Assembly: GCA_026874595.1 (NCBI GenBank) | Contig: CM049307.1 | Span: forward strand, 36,746,862 to 36,810,861 | Direction: 5' to 3' | Length of the DNA: 64,000 bases | From: Sipunculus nudus | Lineage: Eukaryota > Annelida > Sipuncula > Golfingiida > Sipunculidae | Part shown: one piece after another, positions 1-13,600 of the stretch | Layout: each line of letters opens with the position of its first letter | How positions within the stretch are numbered: position 1 is the first letter of the stretch | Notes under the pieces: model-generated | Database searches by the model: none | What the model saw: the letters and a program-made list of their open reading frames with translations, nothing else | Told to the model about the DNA's origin: nothing | Program-made: the position numbers and the translations under genes

Positions 1-534
1 AATCATTCATTAACATCTTCCCAATTTTCTTAAAATTAAGTACATCTAAAAACTTCTCTTTTGAATTACAAATTAATCATGAAAAAATTCATTTATCAAA
101 AGCTAATGTCTCTGTGCTGAGGAAAACACTCAGTATTATAATCATTACTTTATTTTAGTATTTACAGGGTTAACTGACTGAAGTTTGACCTTCTCTTGAG
201 CTCACCTTGAGATGGAAGCATGCCACCAGTGGTAGTTTCTTGAGCGTGAGTTGCTTGGTGCTCTCCTGATAACTTAAACAACTACTGCATTTGATTTTAG
301 CAGAGCTGCCCAAGTGCTCAGGCTGGGTAAACCTGTGTAATGGAAAATAGTTCAGGTATACTCAAAGGTAATTTTATCAGATAACCTTGAGTAAATGTAG
401 TTGGAGACACTCATGTGCATGGTGACTTTTTATATCTATTCTGTTATCCTTGTGATAGCCTTGTCATAATGTATATTTTGACACACACATCACCAAGTTA
501 GTTATTAATAAATACTCCATTCCCCAAGAAAAAG
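1..534. other. No gene seen
   Basis: AT-rich sequence without recognisable exon. If USP22 continues left, this is intron. Confidence 0.5.
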
Positions 535-1826
535 AACACAAGTGACCCTTGGGTCATGACACTCAGCTGACTGACGTGTTGACAATATGTCCTTGCACAG
601 GCAACTAATTAAGATACTGTAGGTGGCATCATTGTTCATGCATCTTAGGTCAAGTTCATCAAGACCCATAAGCACACCATATTTGATGACAATCCATCAC
701 GCTGTTCCTGAAGAATCTGGTAATTTGTGTGTATTTTGCATTTTTCTGGGGAGCTCAAACATGGACTGTAATGCAGAGAATATAGGTCACCATGACTTAA
801 TATCAGGTTTCTGAGGAGAAATTTTGAGGAACTCTCAGGATGTCAAGTAAGACGATTCTAGGTCCAATGGTTATGATTTGTGCCTTGCTTTAGTATCAAA
901 TTTTCAATTATTCTTGGGGGGGATGGGGTTACTTATAGGCCCCATAGCTTGGAGAATATGGGTAACCGAGAACTAATTTCAGGTTTCAAGGAAGACTTTT
1001 TATGGACCTCCCTGACTGTCAAGTTAGAAGATTCTAGGTACAGTGGTTATGAGTTGTGCCCTGTTAACAGATGACCACATCTTTAAAGGTCTCAAAAACA
1101 GAGAGAAAAATTGTAAAAAATAAAAAAAAAATACAAATGGCACCACAAATCTGCAGAAATTGATGAAACACTTTATGATCAATATCCATGCAAAGATCAT
1201 GGTGATCAATCCATTAGTTGTTCAGATACTTGAGCTTTTGTATCAAATTTCCAATATTCTTGGGGGTACTTCCAAGCCCCATAGCTCAGAGGTTTTGGGT
1301 AACAGAGACCTAATTTTAGGTTTCCAAGAACACTTTTATGGGCCTCCCTGCATGTCAACATATAAGATTCTAGGTCCAGTGGTTACGATTTGTGCCCTGT
1401 TAACACATGGAGGCATCTTTTTAGTTGTCGAAAATAGAGAAAAAAAATCATAAAAAATTGAAAACATACGGGTGGCGCCACTGATCTGCAGAAACTGATG
1501 AAATACTCCATGATCAATATCCATTCAAAGAATCATGGTGATCAATGCATTAGTTATTCAGACACTGGAGCTTTTGTATCAAATTTTCAATTATTCTGGG
1601 GGGTACTTCTGAGCCCCATAGCCAAGAGGATATGGCTTATAGGGACCTTATTTCAGGTTTCCAAAGAGATTTTTCATGGACCTCCCCGTTTGTCTAGTTA
1701 GAAGATTCCAGGATCAGTGGTTACCACCTGTGCCTGGTTAACGGATGTTGGACGGACAGACAGACAGACGCTGGACAAAGGGTGATCGCTATAGCTCAGA
1801 TGACTTTCAGTCAGCTGAGCTAAAAA
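535..1826 (+). mobile_element. HINE/Helentron-like element, family A
   Basis: The 5' end reads AACACAAG, then imperfect palindrome TGACCCTTGGGTCA and ACTCAGCTGA. The 3' end has a hairpin (AGCTCAG and TGACT pairing with AGTCA and CTGAGCT) followed by TAAAAA. The interior has diverged tandem units of about 340 bp (GATTCTAGGTCCAGTGGTTA at about 850, 1027, 1368, 1703), then GGACGGACAGACAGAC. No coding capacity. Confidence 0.6.
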
Positions 1827-2753
1827 CTTAATACCTCAATGAAATGTTCTAGGCACAGCATTTTAATTGCTTTCAGTGTTGACTGTGGCAGTCTCTGTTT
1901 CTCTGTGTGTTAAAGAAGGTTCTGATGTTGTCTCACCATTGATTTTGTAACATAATACTTTAAATTTACGGGATAGGGGTGTTCACCCTATATCAAACCC
2001 CAAACCAGCAGCAAAATTTGATCACTTTTGGTCTAGCCTCTGCCTTTTTGACCTGCCACACTTTGGTGGCCTTACCAGAAGTTAAAACTTCAATTGGTAT
2101 AGCTCTAATAGTTATTGAGGCCTCCAGAACTCCAGAATCACGACAAACCAATAGCACAGAATTGGGGTACCTAAGGCCTGTTGTAGATGTTGAAGTTGGG
2201 TAATATCAATATAAACCATGGTTGTTCCTAGTGTAGTAGTGTCAGACTGACCTTTTTAAGCAGTTAACTAGTGAGGTAGGTTCTTCATTGACAAAGCTCC
2301 CTTCAGAGTACCCTGTAAATATAACCACCAAAAGCACAGCGTGAATATATGACATGATTACAGATAGAGTACGTCATTTTCACCCACTGTTTGCACTTGA
2401 GGTATCCTAGCTGCTTACTACATATATTCAGCATATAAGTATACTTTGATAGTAAAATGCATAGTCAGCACACTTGATCAAATTACTGAAGGTTTATATT
2501 TTTATATTTTAGTCAAATGCTGTGTCATGCTTTATGAATAGCAAATTAGGTCAAAACTGTCCAATCTTAAGATTATGGTGGTAGACTTTCTACTGTGATG
2601 TTTAATACTAATAACATTTTACTTCTGCAATTTTTATTTTTAATGTTTTATTTCAAGATGATACATTATAAAGAAAACTTTGAACTGTTATTTTCCTGTC
2701 TCTAATTATTGTACTGTCCTTGGAGTGGGTTGTAAATTTGAGGAAATAGTCTA
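1827..2753. other. No gene seen
   Basis: A 74-codon plus frame (1979-2203) has no family resemblance and no splice context; otherwise AT-rich, unassigned. Confidence 0.5.
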
Positions 2754-3367
2754 AACAAGGGACCCATGGGTCACAGCGCTCAGCTGAAGTTTGAAATTTT
2801 TACAAATGCAAAATATTCTATTGTAATGTTTTTCATTTATATAAGAATATGAGAAGCTAAGAGGAAAGGGGCCCTCCTACTTGGTTATAGTAAAGTTCTA
2901 AATATATGATTGCAAACTAATACTCTGACAAGACTGTCATGAAGAAAAACAGTAAAAGTTTTGAGATACTGTGATGCATATGAAAATTTACAGATGGCAA
3001 GTGGACAGAATGGACTTATACCTTTATTTCACTTTCAAGGGAATAATGCATTTAAGATTATATATAAGCTTATTTTTTAGCATACCCACTTTTTCCATTA
3101 AAAGTTTTTATCTGAATCATTTTTTTATTTACAAGTTTTATAAATTTTTAATAAAAAAAACTGAAAATACAAGTTAAAATATTAGAATTGTTGCAAAAGT
3201 TGCAATCATTATATATCAAGAGTAAAAAAACTGAAATATAAATTAAAATATTAGAATTGTTGCAATCATTACACATCCAGGGTGTAGCTCATATTGGGTC
3301 ATATTATGCATACACATATATTTTACTATTTTTAAATCACAAATGTTTAAACAGAATTTAAAAGAAA

Positions 3368-5572
3368 ACAAGGCCTACAGGCCTAATGCGAACCTGTGCA
3401 TTGGGAAATACACCAGGTATAATGCTTCAATGCTGGACCATTACTTCTAATGTATATGAAAAATGCAAGTATTAAACATTTTGAATAAGAAACAATTACA
3501 CAAACATCACTGCTGAAATTCTGGCATGGGTGCACCCAACATAAAAATGACTGTAGCTGGGACCACCAGTCTTGTATACAACAAAGCTATCAGAGATATA
3601 TACATATGCCCAATTTTAGACTGATATATCAAACCCCTCCAGAAGCAGGGAAACACACTGTGCAAAAATTATTGTAAGTGGCACCACCAGTCTTGTATAT
3701 GACAAAGCTATTCGATATGTATATATATATGCCCAATTTCAGGCTGATATATCAAATTCCTCTGTAGAAATAAGCAGGCATATACACTGTGCAAAAGTCA
3801 TTGTAGGTGGCGACACCTATCTTGTGAGCGAGAAAGCCATCAAAGACACATAGACAGGTCAAAATATTAGGCCAATACATCAAACTTACCTTGAGTCTGA
3901 TTCATGGGGCTGAACAGGCTTAGGTGAGAAAGGCTGTTGCCCCGAGTGAACTGTGACAAATTGCTTTCTCAGGCTACTGCACTTAGTGAACTCATGACCT
4001 GCACCTGGCTAGACTGAGTGAACTTTTGACCTGTACCTGGCTGCACTGAGTGAACTCTTGACCTGTAGCATAATCTGACACAGCTGGCAGTCTGCCAAAG
4101 CTATAAATAGAATGCAGCTACTGCACGGAGTAAACTCCTGACCCATACCTGGTTGCACTGAGTGAACTCTTGACCTGTTGCCTAATCTGATACAGTTGGC
4201 AGTCTGCCAAAGCCATAAATAGATCCAGACTGACCTCTAGCCTGTTGCCAAATCTGAAATAGTAGCCACACCATTGCATAAGCTCATGCAGGGGCCCTGC
4301 CTTGAGGGGCTTAACACCCATGAAGTGATCACATGGTGCCAATGAGGTGTTCACATGTCACCCATGAGGTGATCACATGCCTTGTGCTTGGCTGCACTGA
4401 TTGAACTCTTGACCTATATCTGGCTGCACTGAATGAACTCTTGATCTGTTGCCAAATCTGAAACAGTTGCCAGTTTCTCAACCTATTTAAAGATACGGAT
4501 TCAATCTTGGCCTGTTGGTATATCTGTTTACACATACTGAAAGACTTTGGCTAAAATTTTTATTATTATTCATATTCATAAACTTTTTATCAAAATATCC
4601 AGAATAATAAAAGATGACCAATGACCCCCGTACAAAAAAAGGTTAATGGAGGTGGCGCCACCAATACCTGAATTTCATATATGACTCATGTGACCAACAC
4701 TGGCAAACTCATATGGGAAAATACAGCAAAATGGCTAAGTTAAGCTTCCCATAACTCAGCCAAAATCACTGAACCAAAACCATTTGAACAAACTTGAATT
4801 ATCAACATCTAAGGATAATTAATGTGTGAGATTTTAGAATTTGGCCGAGTGGTTTTTGAGGAGAAGATCTTTGTAGCCACTGAGCTAAAATGGGCTGTTA
4901 CAGCATATGACTAAATTCAGCTTCCCATAACTCAGCCAAAAGTCACTGAACTGAGACCATTTGAACAAACTTCAGAAAGCACTACCCTAGAATCATTTCT
5001 GTGCGATATTAAACTATTTGGACATATGGTTTCAGAGAAGAAGTTTTTTGTAGCCATCAGTATGATACAGGCACTGATGACCCCCGTACAAAAAAGGCCG
5101 ATGCAGGTGTCGCCACCAATTTCTAAATTTCAGATATGTCTCATGTAAACAACATTGGCATAAAATTTGGTGATGATAGCTCCAGCCATTTCTGAGATTG
5201 TAATTTTAGTATGCTTTTTTGGACACAACTTCCTGCAACTCGGCCAAAAATCTCTGAACTTAAACCATTCGGACAAACTTGAGAAAGATTGTTCCAGGGA
5301 TCATTTCTGTGAAATATTGGACAATTTGGCTGAACAGTTTGGGAGAAGAAGATTTTTAAAGCTTTTTAAGCTTTTTCCCTATAAAATCTAAGGAAAAGGC
5401 AGTTAGCCAAAAAATAAGCAAAATCTGATATAGTTTTTTAGATGACTAATTTTTTGCATAAAATTTCATGATGCTACTTCTTGCCGTTTTCAAGATAGTA
5501 TGGGTTAATGTACAGACAACGGACGCTGGACGACGCCACACCATCACATAAGCTCACAGGTTCGCTAAAAAT
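3368..5572 (+). mobile_element. HINE/Helentron-like element, family B
   Basis: The 5' end is AACAAGGCCTACAGGCC (small hairpin), then GCGAACCTGTG. The 3' end is the inverse CACAGGTTCGC plus TAAAAAT. Internal units contain GGTGGCGCCACC and CTTCCCATAACTCAGCCAAAA. Confidence 0.6.
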
Positions 5573-5726
5573 GCCACAACATGGCATCTACAAGATTATT
5601 CCTTGAATCACTATTAAAAAGTTTTGCACAATGGAGTTCTCAGTACATGCTTAATTTTATTCACTGAAATAAAATAAAAGATTCAGTAAATTGGATAAAA
5701 TAAAACATCTTTTCAAATAAAGTATA

Positions 5727-5904
5727 CACACTGTTGGTTGAATGAGGGACAAACAATATCATTGTGCTAATTACTATCTCAGATTTAATTTATTACTGGA
5801 ATTTATAGTCAATTTCACACTGTTGGTTGAATGAGGGACAAACAATATCATTGTGCTAATTACTATCTCAGATTTAATTTATTACTGGAATTTATAGTCA
5901 ATTT
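5727..5904. repeat. Perfect 89-bp tandem duplication
   Basis: CACACTGTTGGTTGAATGAG begins copies at 5727 and 5816; the copies look identical, so it is recent or an assembly artefact. Confidence 0.9.
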
Positions 5905-6988
5905 CACATGTGGTGAAGTTTTTACTCTTCTGAAGTAAGGAATTACTTATCTGATGAACATCCACACTTTCATAGCAATACACCACTTTGTGGACACAAT
6001 TAAATGTGCACTTTAATCATTGTAACCCTGGTGGTACAATACAAAATTTAAAATGTAGCATAGCCTAGAATAAGAATGAATCAAATACAGAAAATAAAAA
6101 CATTAACAATAATCATCTTGTTTATGCACCATCTGGTGGGGGGGGGGGGGAGTGCAGGGCAGAGAGGAAGCCTGCTGGTAGTGGCCAAGCTGAGCCAAGG
6201 CAAGCTGCCTGGGGTGGGTTACATAATGTAAGTGAAGGCTGTACTACTAGGTGGGCTAGATGTAAACAACACTTGACATGGTGTATGAAAACTTGAATAA
6301 ATGCTACCCTTTTCAATCAATTCCTTTGGAATTTCAGGTTTTAATAGATTAAATCCTTATGTATATATGCTGTGAAAATTAAATCAACAGTGCTTACAAG
6401 GAAAAACGTGCCATTGCCAAAGTTGGACAAAATTTAAGGTATTGATTTTTTATTTATGCTAATAACTTGAAAAAAATTTGCAAAATTCAGATCTAATTTT
6501 GGGTAAACAATTGAATCTTGATTAAATAAAGTTATATCCCTGAAAAAAAGTCTGTAGCTTCAGCAATTCTCATGTAAGGTGAGTAAATATATTTCCTGAT
6601 GTTTTTTAAAATTGCATTATATTTTGGCCCATAACTTCAAAATAAGACCCAACACTGACCTAATTTTTTGTATATTCATAGAAAATGTATGGAAGAATAT
6701 GAATACTAAATATGATCAAAAACAGATCAGTGGTTTTGATATTAGGCAGCCTTGAAGTGTAACAATGGTTTTTTTCATGGAAAACGGAGGTTTTTCCTTA
6801 ATATCTCGAAGGAACGAAGTCCTAATGACCCAATTTTCAGTATGGTAGGAAATTTTGGGGACAACTAATGATATGCAAAATTTTGGAATCGTAGGTCCAA
6901 TGGTTTTAAAATGTGCCCGGCCGGACGGACGATGGACAAAGGACCATGACTATAGCTCAGATGACTTATAGTCAGCTCAGCTAAAAAT

Positions 6989-7567
6989 GACTGATCAGTC
7001 ACTATCAGGAGTGTACCATAACAGTTATTTGTGGCTGCAAGTCTGGCTCAACAATGACAAATCAGTCATAACCAGATGAGTGAGAGTTGCCTCTTATTGC
7101 AATATTTAAATTCAGTAAAAGCCCAGTGGAGAGCAAAGTCTTATAAGAACTGGGGAAACTGCTGACAGACTTTGCAATAATGTACTTTCACAACAGAAAT
7201 CAGAGGTAAGAAGTACCTGTCCAAAATGAAGGGACCTTGAAAATGTATATTCTATTTTGGTTAACCAATTCAACTAAAGCCAAAAGGCCAACACTTGTAA
7301 AGCATTATATGTCAGAGTACAGCATGTCTGCTTTTGTATAAGACTATGATATGCATTTCCTCATAGCCCTGTCCCAGCTTGGCTATATTTTTTATCTACA
7401 TCAACCATATCATACATTATGATACATCTTGTAAACTGTTAGACTGGTGTTTCCTCCTGATACAAAGGGATATTACTAATATTTTGAAATAAAACAAGAA
7501 CCTGTTTCATGCATGAAAACCTTTCTGTACATAATGGAAAAGCAAATAACGATTATATGAAGTTTAC
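6989..7567. other. Intronic sequence
   Basis: Nothing recognised; follows the exon 8 donor of the USP22-like gene on the minus strand. Confidence 0.5.
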
Positions 7568-7647
7568 CTGAATGTTGCACTGAATGCAGGGGTGGGCCCA
7601 GATCCAGTGATATGTCCCAGAATGGGTCAATGGTAGTTGATACATTA
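7568..7647 (-). CDS. USP22: USP22-like exon 8
   Basis: It encodes [16 protein letters not shown] then [10 protein letters not shown]. The acceptor is a long pyrimidine run plus CAG|T, the donor TTCAG|GTAAAC, phase 1. No later exon (KIKCSGC, HYTSF boxes) was recognised in 1-7567, so the gene probably continues past the left edge. Confidence 0.92.
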
Positions 7648-10600
7648 CTGAAAAAAAAAATGAAAAAAATACACAGCAGTGATAACATGTGTGGACTATG
7701 CCACATAATCACATGCCTTTATCCTGTCTTAGCAATATCAGTCATCAAATGAGGTGAAACAAGAAACAACACAAGGTTCTGGTTCAAAGTATATAAGTTC
7801 ATTTATAATGTTCTGAGGCTCCTAAGAAATTGTCTACATAGTCCTGGTTTGCAACACAGTCTCCCTAACAAAGTGACATCAGACATATTTTCTAATTAAT
7901 GAATGTTATGGTTTATTATTTCAAGATAACTTCTTCAAGTTCAATACCAAACATTGTTGCACTGAATATGATAATGTAGTTCCATGAAGGGTATTGTATA
8001 GTTTTTTGTAAACAACTTATATTTATATGATATAACAAGAGCCCCATAAACGTGCATAATACTGTTATACGCCTGTCGTGTATCTGGTGACCTTGGACCT
8101 CATTAAATATGCATGAATTTTGAGATGGTAATTCAGGTGAGAAACTCTATTGGTAAATATATATAATGAGTTTAATGAAAATCCATAGGATATTTGGTGA
8201 GTCAACAAGGTGCCTCCAAAGTGTGGTGATCTCCGACCTCCTTAAATAGGCATGTACTTTGCTGGAAACATACTTAGGTGAGATATTTTACTGATTAACA
8301 TTTCTGATGATTTTTTTTCAAATAGTTCATATTCTTTGTAAGTTATCGCAGCGATACCACAAAGTAGCCTTGTGACCAGTGACCTTATAAAATAAGTGTG
8401 GATGTTGCCGATATTTGAACTCAGGCGAGATAATCTGTTGGTAAGTAGTTATGGCAAGTTTCGTGAAAATCCATCAAAGATATCACAGTGACACTAAAAG
8501 TTAACGGCTAGTGGGTATACAATAATACTCTGGTCATATAACGGGCATATATAAAAGTTATAAACAGTCACATATAAATAGCTCACTGTATCAAGAAAAC
8601 AATTGTAAAAGTCCATAGATAATATCTGTAATCTTATATTAATTATGACTGTAATTTCAAAGACTAGTAAATATATGTTATTTTATTGCTTACTTGCACT
8701 GCTGGCAGGTGACATCAGACTGCAAACCTCCAGTGAAGATTTGATCTATGATACAGTTACAGTAGTGTGGGTTGTGGCTGGATATACCATTTGTACCTAC
8801 AATGTAATTTACATATATATATAATACAGGTCATACCATGGGAAAACAAATACTAAAAACTAATGCAATGCTCCACAGCGACTGAAAACTTACATTTCAA
8901 ATGCAAAATATTTTTTGTACAATGGAAGAAGAACTGTATTTTTTTGTGTAACAGATTGGTAGCGTGAGCCATGTCTGTTGTTCAAAAGTGTTCAGAATAA
9001 AGCAATATAATCCTGCCTATTGTTCAAGCACATGTATTCCAATAGTGAACATCAGTTTATTCAGACACAGTGGTGGACCTATGGCTAGTCATCAGTTTGT
9101 AAGCAGTGCCTGAGGTGGCTGAGTAATTCCACTCTGGCATGGCAGTGTGCCTCATTCGCTGCGAGGAAGTCATAGTGGTGTGTTGTGGTCTGCTGTCCCT
9201 GCATCTTCCTTGCTCTTTTTCCTTCCAGCCAGCAGGGTCTCTTTCTCAACCACTATACACCAGAGACAGCACACCCCATTTGGCCACAGTTGTCAGCAAG
9301 GGACTCTCATCAGTGCACACAAATGTTGGCAAGCTTCAATATACAGTCATCTTTGAACCATAGACTGTAGACGCTAGTGGCATAGTGGGAAGTGCAGGTG
9401 ACAGGATGCTGGTAATGGTTGAGCCAAGGTACGTGAATCTGTATGTGAGATGGACCATCTCAGATGGTACCTAGATCTTCCCTGACATGGATCTTTGGTT
9501 GGATCTCACCATAATCAGGTGAGGCCAGTGTTGCATTGTCCAAAAGAGAAGCTTTCTGATGAAGACCTGTCAAAGCTTCTTCTTAGCTGTCAGACAGAAC
9601 AGGCTGAAGAGCTTTCAATCACTCCTTGTGGGCAGATGATATCATCTTCTGAATGTTGATAAGCATAAATCAACAGCAGTGAGAAGGAAATGTAAAAAAT
9701 TTGCTGCTTCACTCTGCTTCGTAATTCAAATGTCTCAGAAGCTGAGCAGTTCATCTTGTCATTGAAGGAAATAAAAATTCTGAGCTATTTCAAGGGCAGC
9801 CAATCCTACAAGCAGCTACAGCAAAATTCTCTCTTTACTGCTCTTTAACCAAAATGTGAGTTATGGCAAATGAAGTAAGCAACCATCTGGGGATCAAGTT
9901 AAAACCACTCAAGCATACTGTGGTTGGCTCTTTTTTGTGAGGTTAAAATTTCAGGAAATCCTCTTTGCAGTGTTTCATGAGGGTTTGATTTTTGTTATCT
10001 CACCAAATAAGGTAACTTATTTTTGTGAATTATTGATATGCTTGTTAAAGTCTTGACTATTTGAGAAGTAGCCTGGGAACATTGAATGTGTTGAGATTAT
10101 GGTTCATTATAGACAGTGATTTACAGTTAACATGCATAAAAGGTATTGTTAATTTTTAATAATATAAAACTTTTGCCTTGTGACACAAGAGGCATTAATG
10201 TTGTTAATGAGATGCCTATGAGACTATAGTATAAACGAATGTTCACAATGATTCCTGTTTAGCAAAAATCACAAATTTGAAACCCTCAAAAACAAGTAAA
10301 ATACTGACAGGTCAGGGCCCTACAAAAGGCCCACAGACTTCCAATGTGGGCTGAGTGATGCATTAAAAAAAAACATAATAAAGGATCTGATTACATGCAG
10401 CGATGGAGGAAACTGACCCAAAACAGTACTGAAACATCTGAACCAAGATGTTAAGATCTGAATCAGTGATAGTTGTGTTTGAAGGTTTAGGAGTGGAGTA
10501 CCCCAAGCAACAGAGGCATAATTACATCTGATATATTTATAAACTGTAAGCCTGGTCAGTATATGAATCAGTAGGATGGTGATGTGACCTTGACCTTATG

Positions 10601-13600
10601 ACCCAAAAATTGACGGGGATCTTCCCCTCTTGTTAAGTGATCCAAAAGTGAAAGATTTTGGATGAAACATTTACAATGCCTCCACAATCTTTAACAGATG
10701 TGGGAAATGTGACCTTGACCTATGACCCCAAAATCAAAAGGAATCTTACATTAGTGGTGGGCCATATAGGTCAAGATTGAAATCCATATGTCAATCCAAA
10801 CTGGAGTTATCATCCAGAAATGAATTTTGAACAGATGGCTCTGTGACCTTAACCTTAGACCTTATGACCCAAAAATTGACAGGGATGTTGGCTGGTGAGC
10901 TTTATGTGCAAGATGGAATTTCTGGTATGCAAAGTTTTGAAAGATGTATGTCATGTGACCTTGAACTTTGACCTCATGGTCCCAAAATCAAGAGGGTTCT
11001 TGCTTTAGTGGTGGGGTATATATAATATAAGTTTGAAATCGATTTGTCAATCCAAACTGGAGTTATCATCCAGAAAAGAATTGTGGTCAGACAACCAGAC
11101 AGACAGACAGGGCGATATTACAGGGCACCCTCTTATTCAAGTGAGACCCTCAAATTAAAAGAGCCTGCCACAGTATATCTTTCCACAAAGTTTAACAAAA
11201 GAGCTAAGACAGAAGCTCGAAAAGTGGTTCAAGCAGCCCTGACTTCCAGCACCTGAAGACTTCTTGGGGAATGGATTCTTCCCCTTGTCTTTTTATACTT
11301 TTCAGATCATTTATGGTTTTGCCCAGGTCCTATACTGTTGGTTCAGCGTCTAGATCCTCCAATATCTAAAGGCCTCTGATGGCAAAAGGGCTTCATGGGA
11401 GAGATAAGAGATGTGTCCTCTGGAGCAGAGTACTAAGTAGTGTCCAACCCATCTCCCAACCTGCTTCTCCTGGTCCACCATTGTTGGTTCAGCATCTAGA
11501 TCCTCCAATATCTGCAGGCCTTTGATGACAAAAGGGCTTCATGAGAGAGATAAAGAGATGTGTCCTCTGGAGCAGAGTACTAAGTAGTGTCCAACCCATC
11601 TCCCAACCTGCTTCTCCTGGTCCACCATTGTTGGTTCAGCATCTAGATCCTCCAATATCTGCAGGCCTTTGATGGCAAAAGGGCTTCATGAGAGATAAGA
11701 GATGTGTCCTCTGGAGCAGAGTACTAAATAGTGTGCAACCCATCTCCCAACCTGCTTCTCCTGGTCCACCATTGTTGGTTTAGCATCTAGATCCTCCAAT
11801 ATCTGCAGGCCTTTGATGGCAAAAGGGCTTCATGAGAGAGATAAGAGATGTGTCCTCTTGAGCAGAGTACTAAGTAGTGTCCAACCCATCTCCCAACCTG
11901 CTTCTCCTGGTCCACCATTGTTGGTTCAGCATCTAGATCCTCCAATATCTGCAGGCCTTTGATGGCAAAAGGGCTTCATGAGAGAGATAAGAGATGTGTC
12001 CTCTGGAGCAGAGTACTAAGTAGTGTCCAACCCATCTCCCAACCTGCTTCTCCTGGTCCACCTTTGTTGGTTTAGCATCTAGATCCTCCAATATCTGCAG
12101 GCATTTGATGGCAAAAGGGCTTCATGAGAGAGATATGAGATGTGTCCTCTGGAGCAGAGTACTTAGTAGTGTCCAACACATCTCCCAACCTGCTTCTCCT
12201 GGTCCACCACTGTTGGTTCAGCATCTAGATCCTCCAATATCTGCAGGCCTTTGATGGCAAAAGGGCTTCATGAGAGAGATAAGAGATGTGTCCTCTGGAG
12301 CAGAGTACTAAGTAGTGTCCAACCCATCTCCCAACCTGCTTCTCCTGGTCCTACATTATTGGTTCAGCATCTAGATCCTCCAATATCTGCAGGCCTTTGA
12401 TGAAAAAAGGGCTTCACGAGAGAGATAAGAGATGTGTCCTCTGGAGCAGAGCAGTAAGTAGTGTCTGACTCATCTCCATTCCTGCTGTCTCCTGGTCCAC
12501 CAAGCACCTCAAAGGTTTGAAGTCGTCGGTAGCATCAGGGCTTCATGAGAGAGAGGAGAGTTGTGTCTTCTGAAGTATAGCACTAAGTAATGTCCAACCC
12601 ATCTCCCAACCTGCTTCTCCTGGTCTTTGATGACTTCCCCTGTCTTGCTCTTCATTGGGGATGGGAGCTGTTCGTACCATGCTGGGCCAAGCTGCAGGTG
12701 GCTCTCAATGCCACTCTTCCTCAAAGATCACTCTGGCTTGGATCTGCCAAAGTTTGGTAAGTGCGGCTCTCTTTAATTTGATCACTGGTTCACTTGCAGT
12801 GATATTTGCCTCAAACCTATCAGTGTTCTCTTTTTTCTTGCCATATGTTGTTATGGTGGCTTTGTTGATGTACTAAGGAAGGAGCCCTATCCTTTATTAG
12901 CACTCTGGAACTGGATCTTTGGAATAGTTTCTATGATTAATTCCTCAAACTCTGTTCTTCTCAGGGTACATAGTCTTGATGGTGTTGTGTTCGCTGTGGA
13001 AGGTGTTACTTAGTTCCTCCACTCTCGACTCAATATCTAGCTCCTTGATGATCTGCAAGTCTTTGATGGCAGGGCTTCATGACAGATGTGTCCTATGGAG
13101 TAGAGGACTAGGTAATCCAAACCTTGGACTTGAGTACTCAGTATGAAATACCTGGACTTGAGTACTCTTTTCAGCCCTAGTAGTAATGGTGGCACATTTT
13201 TTCTCATTCTCATGGGATTCTACCAAGTATTTATGGGGTATTATAACAGTGCCTTACCTTTACAGTGTCTGTGTAAAACATCTAGGGCAGCAATGAGGAA
13301 TTCATGAGCATCTTGTTGTTCATAGCCCGCTAGGTGGCGTGCATGTGTCCACACCAGATGCAGCAGGCGGTATGGTGTATGAGGTGTGCGCACTCCTGAA
13401 TAAAACTGAGAAATCATATATAAAACATTAGTTCCTGAATAAAACTGCAAAACTGTATTTAAGTTATTAGTAAACAAGGCCTACAGGCGTCATGCGAACC
13501 TGTGCAAAGTTTGGGAGTATGAATGTTTATTTTTAAAATTTAATACTGATCCTCTCATGTCCTGCATATCTACCTTAGTCATTATGATTTCAGCCAAATG

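Larger units (their letters stand above)
2754..6988 (+). mobile_element. HINE/Helentron-like element, family A, with nested family B copy
   Basis: The 5' end is AACAAGG, the perfect palindrome GACCCATGGGTC, then GCGCTCAGCTGA. The 3' end is the same TGACT/AGTCA hairpin, here with CAGCTCAGCTAAAAAT. A family B element (3368-5572) is inserted, and a G13 run lies at 6138-6150. Confidence 0.55.

Noticed and set aside
1-7567. Remaining USP22 exons (catalytic His/Asp region)
   Set aside because: Searched by eye on the minus strand for the conserved zinc-ribbon and HYTSF boxes; none found, so the exons are assumed to lie outside the window.
9645-9670. Plus-strand LWADDIIF as a reverse transcriptase motif
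   Set aside because: A stop follows at once; the minus strand gives a longer, ordered set of LINE motifs.
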